The translations under genes and the position numbers were made by a program. This document shows, piece after piece, positions 1 through 5,884 of a stretch of DNA of 5,925 nt. Positions within the stretch are counted from its first letter, which is position 1, and the number at the start of each line of letters is the position of its first letter. Origin of the DNA: an uncultured Chloroflexota bacterium (GTDB lineage: Bacteria; Chloroflexota; Dehalococcoidia; UBA3495). Location of the stretch: assembly GCA_913052545.1 (NCBI GenBank), contig CAJXEF010000131.1, positions 1 to 5,925 of the forward strand, written 5' to 3'. Below the pieces are notes generated by a model. That model was not told where the DNA came from and did not search any database. It saw only the letters and a program-made list of their open reading frames with translations.

Positions 1-37
1 CAAGATCTTACGGGATAGGACCAACTTAAATGGCGGC

Positions 38-1300
38 CTAATTCCGTATAAGAGTATTCAAGTCCCTGACTTTGCTACTAAATGTGAAAGCAAGGGATGT
101 GAAAGCTGCTACGGCTAATCCCCCTGTAGCTACAGCGTAAGGTGCTGTAATGAAACTTGCCAACGTTCCGACCTGCATACCGCCGATGGGTAAGATATTC
201 CAAGACATACCGAAAAATCCCATTACTCTCCCTCTCATGTTGTCAGGTACTAACAATTGCAAGGAACTTTGAATAGATATCATGTAGGTAGAACTGGTTA
301 GTCCGATGAAGAGCATTAATGCCAAGGCCATCCCATAGGAAGGGAAAAATCGCGAAGTCAATCCGAAAGCTGCTACGGATAAACCAAAACTAATCCCTCC
401 GCCGATAACTAAAATGCTTTTGTTTTTGATTTCTTTAGCAGTTCCCAGCCACACAGTAGTGACTAATGAACCGACCCCACTGATGCTTAGTAGCCATCCT
501 TGTCCGATTGTTCCGATTTTTAAAATGTCGATGGCGAAAACTGGCATCAAGTATATGTATGAGATGCCAAAGAAACTGTTGAAGAAAGTCATCACGATCA
601 AAAACGGGAAAGGAGAGTTTCTTCGTATAAAATTCAAACCTTCCAACATTTCTTTGGCAGGACTGATTCTTGTAGTGGCAGGTGAAGGGATTGGGGCTAG
701 CCGATAAATAAAATAAGCCATCACAACGAACCCCAAAGATGCTATAAAGAATGCTATGGCTGGGTTGAAAAAAGCTATGATTAAGCCAGCGGCAGCTGGT
801 GCCACGATTCGGGTGCCTGACCAAATAGCTGAGTTTAAGGCAACTGCGCTGACGAGTGCCGAACGGGGGACGAGATGTGGGAAAAGAGCTCTACGCGCTG
901 ATTGATCAAATGCCTCAACTGATCCGACTAGAAACGCTATGACTAGGCAATGCCAGGCATTCACCAGGCCTGTCCAAGTTAAGATTGCGAGGAGAAGAAG
1001 TAACAAGGCCGTGATAATTTGCGTGAAAACTACTAAGCGGCGCCTGTCCCACCGGTCTGCATATACTCCCCCTAATGGATTTAGAATTATAGCTGGTATA
1101 CCGGATGACAGCCCTAGTAATCCTAGGAAGATTGTAGATTCAGTTAATCGGTGCACTAGGACTATTTGACCAAACTGCATCATTTGGAATCCGCTAACCG
1201 AAGCCAGCATCCCTATCCAAAATGCACGATATTCCGGGTATAGGAATGCTGGGGGAATGGATTGTTTCAATCTGGTGCGGGTCCTATTTAATGACACCAA
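38..1300 (-). CDS. MFS exporter, EntS/MFS_3-like, 12 TM helices
   Basis: A 420-residue polytopic inner-membrane protein of the major facilitator superfamily, probably a proton-coupled exporter of small molecules. About 12 hydrophobic segments can be placed at residues 26-48, 57-79, 88-112, 116-131, 147-175, 179-200, 232-258, 265-286, 295-315, 320-345, 360-382 and 385-408, with the usual central loop at 201-230. The loop between helices 2 and 3 carries the MFS A-motif (GGVYADRWDRRR, residues 77-88, with D82 and R83). VPDNMRGRVMG at 351-361 is the second-half counterpart common in the EntS/macrolide-efflux-like MFS_3 group. Length is normal for the family and nothing is broken. An in-frame TAG at 1311-1313 stops upstream extension, and the first in-frame ATG is codon 31, inside the first helix. 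Translation therefore starts at TTG (1300) or the adjacent GTG (1297). The gene lies 107 bases after the short LLM gene, so transport of that pathway's substrate or product is possible. The cargo cannot be told from sequence. Confidence 0.9.
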   Translation of the reverse strand: MVSLNRTRTRLKQSIPPAFLYPEYRAFWIGMLASVSGFQMMQFGQIVLVHRLTESTIFLGLLGLSSGIPAIILNPLGGVYADRWDRRRLVVFTQIITALLLLLLAILTWTGLVNAWHCLVIAFLVGSVEAFDQSARRALFPHLVPRSALVSAVALNSAIWSGTRIVAPAAAGLIIAFFNPAIAFFIASLGFVVMAYFIYRLAPIPSPATTRISPAKEMLEGLNFIRRNSPFPFLIVMTFFNSFFGISYIYLMPVFAIDILKIGTIGQGWLLSISGVGSLVTTVWLGTAKEIKNKSILVIGGGISFGLSVAAFGLTSRFFPSYGMALALMLFIGLTSSTYMISIQSSLQLLVPDNMRGRVMGFFGMSWNILPIGGMQVGTLASFITAPYAVATGGLAVAAFTSLAFTFSSKVRDLNTLIRN

Positions 1301-1307
1301 GAAACCA

Positions 1308-1311
1308 TCCT
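1308..1311 (-). promoter_or_regulatory. Ribosome binding site deciding a non-ATG start (MFS gene)
   Basis: On the minus strand AGGA lies 7 bases before a TTG codon and 10 bases before a GTG codon. The ATG overlapping this site reads into a stop after six codons in another frame. Spacing favours the TTG at 1300. The GTG at 1297 differs by only one residue. Confidence 0.5.
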
Positions 1312-1407
1312 ATTTGGCTCTCCGAACTATACTTGTAGGGGAATGAATTTAGGAGACTGTGCTTTGTTATTAGTATGAGTTTGATCCTATAAGTTAAGTG
1401 GTTTCAA

Positions 1408-2334
1408 CTAATTATGAAATTTAGGTAGTATTTCTTGCCCCATGATCTCCAACTGTTCCATAGATTCTTCGGCCGCACAAAGAGGACGCACTACGAACTT
1501 GTAACCACCCGCATCGACGTAATCGTTTATTAGTTCGGTTACCTGTTCTGTGGTCCCAATCGCGTTAAACTCTGTAAAATGCGCATCTGGTCGGTGACGG
1601 GTTACGAATTGGTGTGTTTTTTCTATTCCTGATTTTCTGTCGGGAGTTATGTAATAACCAATCAGTACACCTACATGATCTTCCTCAATCTCTCGTTCAC
1701 ATTTTTCCGCTGTTTCAAATAATATCTCTCTACCTTTTCTAACTTCCTCTGGGGTTGCGCTGGATACCAACCAGCCGTCTCCAACCCTTCCAACGCGGCG
1801 GGCTGCGGCAGCGCTGCGTCCTCCAATCCAAACAGGTGGAGAAGGTTGAAGGAAGGGTTTGGGAGTTATAGTAATGTCGTGACAACTAAAGAATTGGCCC
1901 TCATGGGTAACATTCTCCTCTTGCCATAACCTCCGCATCAGAACTATAGCTTCGTCCGTCCGCTGGGCTCTATCCCCTTTAGGAACACCACAGGCTTCAT
2001 ATTCCTCTGGTTCCTCTTGACCTAAGCCGACTGCAGGGAAAAATCTCCCCTGTGACAGGTAATCCAACGTCGCTACTTGTTTAGCAAGAATGACCGGGTT
2101 ACGTAAGGGCAAAGCTAAGACGCTAGTCCCAAATTTTAAGCGGTCAGAGTAGGCTGCTACCATCGATAACGCTATCATCGGTTCTAGGTTAAATCTTTCA
2201 CTGACTATCCGATCGCTTAGCCAAATGGAATCATACCCATAGTCATCCCCCACCTTGACCAACTTCTTGAGGAATTCAGGGTCATCACCACCTTGTCCAA
2301 AGGCGCCGGGAACGTATCCGATGGCTACACTCAT
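1408..2334 (-). CDS. LLM class flavin/F420-dependent oxidoreductase (308 aa)
   Basis: A luciferase-like TIM-barrel oxidoreductase of the bacterial luciferase/F420-dependent superfamily, expected to be cytosolic and to use FMN or F420. Visible family marks are the N-terminal strand (AIGYVPG, 4-10) and the helix 1/strand 2 segment ending YGYDSIWLSDR (32-42). The superfamily signature follows: GTSVLALPLRNPVILAKQVATLDYLSQGRF spans 69-98, then the glycine-rich turn AVGLG (101-105). Next come the RTDEAIVLMRRLW helix (125-137), the PPVWIGG phosphate-site strand (166-172) and the GDGWL strand (185-189). The length is typical of the single-domain F420/FMN group. The ATG is preceded by a strong GAGGGGAG site at 2338-2345, and an in-frame TGA lies eight codons upstream. 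The substrate is unknown; proteins of this type include alkanesulfonate-type monooxygenases and F420-dependent reductases, and sequence alone does not separate them. It is only distantly related to its 376-residue neighbour, so this is not a recent tandem duplication. Confidence 0.92.
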   Translation of the reverse strand: MSVAIGYVPGAFGQGGDDPEFLKKLVKVGDDYGYDSIWLSDRIVSERFNLEPMIALSMVAAYSDRLKFGTSVLALPLRNPVILAKQVATLDYLSQGRFFPAVGLGQEEPEEYEACGVPKGDRAQRTDEAIVLMRRLWQEENVTHEGQFFSCHDITITPKPFLQPSPPVWIGGRSAAAARRVGRVGDGWLVSSATPEEVRKGREILFETAEKCEREIEEDHVGVLIGYYITPDRKSGIEKTHQFVTRHRPDAHFTEFNAIGTTEQVTELINDYVDAGGYKFVVRPLCAAEESMEQLEIMGQEILPKFHN

Positions 2335-2377
2335 GTTCTCCCCTCGTTTATTTACTCATAGCTACTGATCCGGATAG

Positions 2378-2383
2378 ATTATA
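2378..2383 (-). promoter_or_regulatory. Candidate -10 box of the short LLM gene
   Basis: A perfect TATAAT on the minus strand lies 44 bases upstream of the ATG at 2334. The hexamer 17 bases further upstream (TATGTG) is a poor -35 match, so this would be a weak or activator-dependent promoter. The support is the hexamer and its position only. Confidence 0.35.
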
Positions 2384-2421
2384 TTCTAAATCCCAATCAT
2401 CACATAGGAACATTGCTAGTG

Positions 2422-2444
2422 TTTTCAAACGTTGCATTTTCAAA
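2422..2444. repeat. Short direct repeat TTTTCAAA, 15-base period
   Basis: TTTTCAAA occurs at 2422-2429 and again at 2437-2444 in the gap between the two LLM genes. On the minus strand these read TTTGAAAA, and each contains a TTGAAA that resembles a -35 element. They could be tandem regulator half-sites or a coincidence of AT-rich sequence. Confidence 0.3.
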
Positions 2445-2472
2445 ACTGTGTTTATGCGAAACGCTAACAGTT
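2444..2472 (-). terminator. Candidate hairpin terminator after the long LLM gene
   Basis: On the minus strand, 15 bases after the TAG of the 376-residue LLM gene, AACTGT pairs with ACAGTT (6 bp). An inner TA pair and GCG/CGC stem close on a TTT loop, with small bulges on one side only. The 3' arm runs into TTTTG, so the T tract is short. It may be a weak intrinsic terminator that partly separates the two LLM transcripts. Confidence 0.35.
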
Positions 2473-2487
2473 AAACCGCTCTCTGCC

Positions 2488-3618
2488 CTACCATTTTTGG
2501 ATAGTGGGCAAAACTTCCTTCCCAAATAAACCGATATTAGTCATGGTAGCTTTATGGGACATTCTAGATTCTTGACCATAGAATATTAAATGCTCCATTC
2601 CTAAACGGGTGTGTAAATATTCTAATTTCTCTAATACTGTTTCTGGCGTTCCGCATACTATGTGGTAGTTTTCCTTCAATTCTTCGAAGCTTTGCTGGAT
2701 CAAAGGACGGACGGCTCTTCGAGCTGCGACTTGTTCTCCCGCTTGACTCCTGTATCCAACGGGATTCATGTATTCTCTAGGTCCTCTGGTGGTAGTCCCC
2801 ATACGCCAGATGAAGTTTTTAGCCTCTTCGTCTGCTTGTTCCTGCGTTTCTCCAACGTAGCAGCAAATTAGGTATCCAAAATTATCGGGGGAAGTTTGGT
2901 GGCCTGCTGCCGATGCTGCTGTCCTATAAATCTGAAATAAGTCTTCTGTAACGTCTAGAGGTGTTAAGAAAGCCACGTATGTGTAACCATGTCTGGCACA
3001 CCATTCGGCGGTTTCAGGACTTGCGGTTCCTGGCACCCAGATCGGTGGGTGCGGTTTTTGTACGGGTACCATCCAGGGGTTCACGACCCTGAAGTTGTAA
3101 TGCTCTCCTTCCCATCGGAAAGGCCCGGGTGTTGTCCATGTTTTAATCACCAAATCATGGCACTCTTCGAACCTGCCTCTATTGTCGAGAGGATTTCCAT
3201 TTGTTGCTAATGTTTCTACTCCGGTGCCTCTAACCATTCCTGATATGACCCTGCCTCCGGATATAACGTCGATCATTGCGATTTCTTCGGCGAGGCGTAC
3301 CGGGTTGTCATGGATGGGGAGAATATTCCCTAAGAGGAGAATTTTGGCCTGTTGTGTTGTTCTTGCTAATACCGCAGCGGTTAAATTACATGAGGCATTC
3401 ATGCATGATGGGGTATTGTGGTGTTCATTGACCATAATGCCATCAAAGCCAAGCTCGTCTACATACATAGACTCGTCGAAATATCGCTTGAAAAGATCGG
3501 TTCCCTTATTTGGGTCGAAATAGGTGTTTGGGAATGTCAGACGGAGTGAGGGGAATTTATCTCCCTCTTCATCAGGATACTCGTGATATGGGAATTCACT
3601 GAAATAATAAACTTTCAT
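2488..3618 (-). CDS. LLM class flavin-dependent monooxygenase (376 aa, long form)
   Basis: A luciferase-like monooxygenase of the long-form group common in uncultivated environmental bacteria, presumably FMNH2-dependent, cytosolic and O2-using. The barrel starts MKVYYFSEFPY (1-11). The helix/strand YVDELGFDGIMVNEHHN (52-68) holds the paired histidines (H66, H67) found in alkanal-monooxygenase-like enzymes. GNILPIHDNPVRLAEEIAMID (97-117) plus VISGGRVISGMVRG (118-131) is the superfamily signature. PPIWVPGTASPETAEW (191-206) forms the phosphate-binding strand. The C-terminal helix HKATMTNIGLFGKEVLP (355-371) is also characteristic. An in-frame TAA immediately precedes the ATG and AAGAGG at 3628-3633 lies 9 bases upstream, so the start is firm. 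Related proteins that I recall usually read NEHHQ where this one has NEHHN. The substrate is unknown. Placement between an acyl-CoA ligase and another LLM enzyme suggests oxidative breakdown of an organic compound, by inference. Confidence 0.92.
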   Translation of the reverse strand: MKVYYFSEFPYHEYPDEEGDKFPSLRLTFPNTYFDPNKGTDLFKRYFDESMYVDELGFDGIMVNEHHNTPSCMNASCNLTAAVLARTTQQAKILLLGNILPIHDNPVRLAEEIAMIDVISGGRVISGMVRGTGVETLATNGNPLDNRGRFEECHDLVIKTWTTPGPFRWEGEHYNFRVVNPWMVPVQKPHPPIWVPGTASPETAEWCARHGYTYVAFLTPLDVTEDLFQIYRTAASAAGHQTSPDNFGYLICCYVGETQEQADEEAKNFIWRMGTTTRGPREYMNPVGYRSQAGEQVAARRAVRPLIQQSFEELKENYHIVCGTPETVLEKLEYLHTRLGMEHLIFYGQESRMSHKATMTNIGLFGKEVLPTIQKW

Positions 3619-3684
3619 TTAGGATTACCTCTTTGGATATGGGTTCAATTAAATCCAGTAACTCTTTATGAATGTGGCCCTAAA

Positions 3685-3690
3685 ATTATA
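3685..3690 (-). promoter_or_regulatory. Candidate -10 box of the long LLM gene
   Basis: A perfect TATAAT on the minus strand lies 67 bases upstream of the ATG at 3618 and directly next to the 20-bp dyad at 3692-3711. No good -35 is visible at 16-18 bases. A regulator bound to the dyad would sit in the -10/-35 interval and could control this promoter. Confidence 0.4.
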
Positions 3691-3691
3691 T

Positions 3692-3711
3692 TTATACCAA
3701 GCTCGGTATAA
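3692..3711. repeat. 20-bp near-perfect dyad (operator or hairpin)
   Basis: The minus strand reads TTATACCGAGCTTGGTATAA. The two 7-base arms are perfect inverted repeats and the central AGCT is also palindromic, so 18 of 20 positions are symmetric; the odd pair is G/T, which could wobble-pair in RNA. It begins immediately after the TAG of the acyl-CoA ligase gene. The run after it (ATATAATTTTA) is not a clean T tract, so an operator for the long LLM gene fits better than an intrinsic terminator, though both remain possible. Confidence 0.55.
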
Positions 3712-5616
3712 CTAATCTTCTAAGGTAGTAATATCTCCTGGATCTAAGCCTAACTCCTGGGCTTTTAAAAGTCTCCGCATTATTTTCCCTGATCGTGTCT
3801 TAGGCAGTGTGGGGGCAAATTCAATTTCGGATGGAACGGCAATTGGCCCCAACTCTTGCCTAACATGTGATTGGAGGTCGGAAATCATTCGGTCGGAAGG
3901 CTCGTTTCCTACGCGCAAAGTGACGAATCCTTTGATAGATTCACCTCGTAGTTCATCTGGTTTCCCGATTACAGCGGCTTCAGCAACAGACGGGTGGGAA
4001 ACCAGCGCACTCTCCACTTCTGCTGAACCAATTCTGTGCCCAGCTACGTTTAAGACATCGTCTGCTCTGCCTACTACCATGTAATATCCGTCCGAATCTC
4101 TTAAGGCAACATCTCCGGTTAGATAACAACCGGGGATGGTGTTCCAGTTCTCGGCGTAGCGTTCTGGAGCACCGTATACTGTTCGGAAAAAGTGAGGGAA
4201 GGGTTTTTTAATCACTAATAGCCCTCCCTTGTCTGGTTCTTCAATAGGTTGACCCTCTCTATCAACTATATCCATTACCGCGCCCGGTAGGGGTTTGCCT
4301 ACGCGTCCTGGCCGGGATGGCATTGCTGCCAGTGTTCCCAGACATGGTCCACCGGTTTCTGTTTGCCACCAATTATCTACTAAATATCCCCAGTCTCCAT
4401 TTCCGCAAAGATATTGGTAAGCCCATTTTTGGGCTTCTGGATTAAGAGGCTCTCCAGCGCAGGTCAGAAAACGAAGTGTTCGCAAATCGTGTTTTAGGGG
4501 ATATTCTTCGCCGTACCGCATGAGCATCCGAATCAATGTTGGCGCAGTAAAGATCACGTTAACTCCGTAATTTTCTATAGTCTCATAGAAAATATCGGGG
4601 CTTGGGAAATCTGGAGCACCTTCACGGAAAATAGTAGTTGCCCCAGCGATCAGGGGAGCGTAAACAATATAACTGTGCCCTACTACCCAGCCTATATCGG
4701 ATGTACACCAAAACACATCATCGTCTTTGACATCCCAGAATGTTTTGAAATGGTAGTAGGTGCCAACCATGTATCCACCGTGAACGTGTTGAACACCTTT
4801 CGGTTTCCCAGTAGTTCCACTAGTGTAAAGTATATATAGAGGGTCTTCTGACTCCATAACCTCTGGGTCCGAATATATGCTGTTTTCGCTCAACATTTGG
4901 TTAAAATCCGTTTCCTTCGGTCCGAGGTCAGGTTTCTGATCTTCTCGTCGCCAAACGATGATGTGTTCCAAAAAATCCAATCCTTTTACTGCTTCATCGC
5001 TGATGCCTTTGAGATCAACTCGGTTCCCTCGCCGGTATCCGGCGTCACCGGTGATTAACGCTTTGGCTTGGGCGTCAATTAAACGGTCTTTTAAAGCGCC
5101 AATACTAAACCCCGCGTAAACGACACTGTGGATGGCTCCTATGCGTGCGCATGCAAGCATAGCTATGGCCCCTTCGGGGCTCAAAGGCATATATATGACG
5201 ACGCGGTCACCTTTGCCTATCCCTAAGGATCTAAGACCGTTTGCGCAACGATTAACTAACTGGGCTAACCGTCCATAAGTAAAGACCCGTTCAGATCCGT
5301 CTTCCCCTAACCAAATAAAAGCTGCTTTATTTTTCTTTTCAGAGGTAAGATGTCTATCCAGGCAATTGTAGGTGATGTTGCATTGCCCACCTAAGAACCA
5401 CTGAAAATTAGGGTAATCCCATTGAAAAATCTTATCCCATGGTTTAAACCAATCCAGTTCAGAAGCTATTTCGGCCCAAAATTTTTCGGGATCAGCTATT
5501 GATTGCTGGTACACCTCGTCGTAATTCTTGAGAGTGGCCTGCTGGGATACATGCAAAGGTGGTTCAATTTCACTGGTTTCTTGGAGTAAATGGTCAATTT
5601 GTCCCTGCTGTACCAT
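3712..5616 (-). CDS. Short-chain acyl-CoA synthetase (Acs/PrpE type, AMP-forming)
   Basis: A 634-residue ANL-superfamily ligase that makes acyl-CoA from a short carboxylate, ATP and CoA through an acyl-adenylate; cytosolic and close to the usual 630-660 residues. The N-terminal ACAS_N region covers about 32-88 (WFLGGQCNITYNCLDRHL, 73-90). The ATP P-loop is YTSGTTGKPKG (264-274). The adenine motif is GEP (388-390) and the A5 motif is WWQTETGG (416-423). YLTGD (498-502) and the hinge GRADDVLNVAGHR (516-528) lead into the mobile C-terminal domain. PKTRSGK ends in catalytic K611, the lysine acetylated by Gcn5-type enzymes in known Acs proteins. The pocket Trp (W417) that restricts substrates to short acids is present. 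V312 and A387 stand where Acs enzymes have Thr and Val, as in PrpE, so propionate is as likely as acetate. An in-frame TAA abuts the ATG and GAGGG (5624-5628) lies 7 bases upstream. No gene symbol is given because acs and prpE cannot be separated. Confidence 0.95.
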   Translation of the reverse strand: MVQQGQIDHLLQETSEIEPPLHVSQQATLKNYDEVYQQSIADPEKFWAEIASELDWFKPWDKIFQWDYPNFQWFLGGQCNITYNCLDRHLTSEKKNKAAFIWLGEDGSERVFTYGRLAQLVNRCANGLRSLGIGKGDRVVIYMPLSPEGAIAMLACARIGAIHSVVYAGFSIGALKDRLIDAQAKALITGDAGYRRGNRVDLKGISDEAVKGLDFLEHIIVWRREDQKPDLGPKETDFNQMLSENSIYSDPEVMESEDPLYILYTSGTTGKPKGVQHVHGGYMVGTYYHFKTFWDVKDDDVFWCTSDIGWVVGHSYIVYAPLIAGATTIFREGAPDFPSPDIFYETIENYGVNVIFTAPTLIRMLMRYGEEYPLKHDLRTLRFLTCAGEPLNPEAQKWAYQYLCGNGDWGYLVDNWWQTETGGPCLGTLAAMPSRPGRVGKPLPGAVMDIVDREGQPIEEPDKGGLLVIKKPFPHFFRTVYGAPERYAENWNTIPGCYLTGDVALRDSDGYYMVVGRADDVLNVAGHRIGSAEVESALVSHPSVAEAAVIGKPDELRGESIKGFVTLRVGNEPSDRMISDLQSHVRQELGPIAVPSEIEFAPTLPKTRSGKIMRRLLKAQELGLDPGDITTLED

Positions 5617-5641
5617 TTATGTACCCTCACGGCCTAATTTT

Positions 5642-5658
5642 TTCGTTAAGTTAGCGAA
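5642..5658. repeat. 17-bp imperfect dyad over the ligase transcription start
   Basis: TTCGTTAAGTTAGCGAA is symmetric around a central G, with TTCG/CGAA outer arms, TAA/TTA inner arms and one mismatched pair. It lies 4 bases downstream of the candidate -10 box (5663-5668), so it would cover the transcription start of the ligase gene, a usual place for a repressor operator. The identity of any regulator is unknown. Confidence 0.4.
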
Positions 5659-5662
5659 TTTA

Positions 5663-5668
5663 ATTATA
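5663..5668 (-). promoter_or_regulatory. Candidate -10 box of the acyl-CoA ligase gene
   Basis: A perfect TATAAT on the minus strand lies 47 bases upstream of the ligase ATG, which would give a leader of about 40 bases containing the GAGGG ribosome site. The hexamers 16-18 bases upstream do not resemble TTGACA. Activation by a regulator, or use of another sigma factor, is possible. Confidence 0.45.
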
Positions 5669-5809
5669 AGATATATCGCTTGCTTGATCTTGATAATGAA
5701 ATATCTCGTAAACCGGCATTTGACTGGGTTGGGTCTTTCCCTAATGATAGGCTTGACGGCTCTCATTCTAGCGGTAGATGTAAATACTAACAAGTTAAGG
5801 ATCACTTAA

Positions 5810-5838
5810 TTGACCGCTATGTATTGGTGTCCTAGAAT
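5810..5838 (+). promoter_or_regulatory. Sigma-70-type promoter of the sulfurtransferase-like gene
   Basis: TTGACC at 5810-5815 and TAGAAT at 5833-5838 are each one base from consensus and are separated by exactly 17 bases. Transcription would begin near 5845, leaving a leader of about 40 bases before the ATG at 5885. This is the best-formed promoter in the window and it drives away from the ligase gene. Confidence 0.65.
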
Positions 5839-5865
5839 TGCCTGACCAAAATCATTTGTTCTTTA

Positions 5866-5884
5866 AAACTCCCATGGAGAGTTT
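5866..5884 (+). promoter_or_regulatory. Ribosome site inside a small leader hairpin
   Basis: AAACTC (5866-5871) and GAGTTT (5879-5884) form a perfect 6-bp stem around a 7-base loop, ending exactly one base before the ATG at 5885. The Shine-Dalgarno-like GGAG at 5876-5879 lies in the loop and the stem edge. An upstream ATG at 5874 reaches TGA after four codons, with that TGA overlapping the real start, so it is not the gene's start. Confidence 0.35.

Noticed and set aside
1..37. Downstream end of the MFS gene searched for a terminator or next gene
   Set aside because: No stem with a T tract and no start with a ribosome site is visible in these 37 bases.
435..824. Minus-strand frame of 129 codons inside the MFS gene
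   Set aside because: It is an alternate frame of the transporter coding sequence, rich in Cys, His, Phe and Arg, with no domain pattern; the MFS frame is clearly the real one.
1326..1331. TATAGT as a -10 box for the MFS gene
   Set aside because: It is only 26 bases from the start, has no -35 partner and would leave a very short leader. The MFS gene could equally be read through from the short LLM gene.
3182..3523. Plus-strand frame of 113 codons opposite the long LLM gene
   Set aside because: It is fully antisense to a well-supported enzyme gene, has no recognisable motif and shows the low-complexity composition of a shadow frame.
1408..3618. Tandem duplication of an LLM gene
   Set aside because: The two proteins differ in length (308 and 376 residues) and share only superfamily-level motifs, so they come from different LLM subfamilies and are not a recent duplicate.
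5617..5805. Minus-strand frame of 62 codons whose TAA abuts the ligase ATG
   Set aside because: It begins at a GTG with no ribosome site, has a Lys/Arg/Ile-rich sequence without family likeness, and spans the candidate ligase promoter and dyad. Its junction with the ATG only reflects the in-frame stop before the ligase.
5528..5809. Plus-strand frame of 93 codons running from inside the ligase gene into the gap
   Set aside because: Its first third is antisense to the ligase N-terminus and no ribosome site supports its start. Only its last 37 codons deserve mention, as a separate weak possibility.
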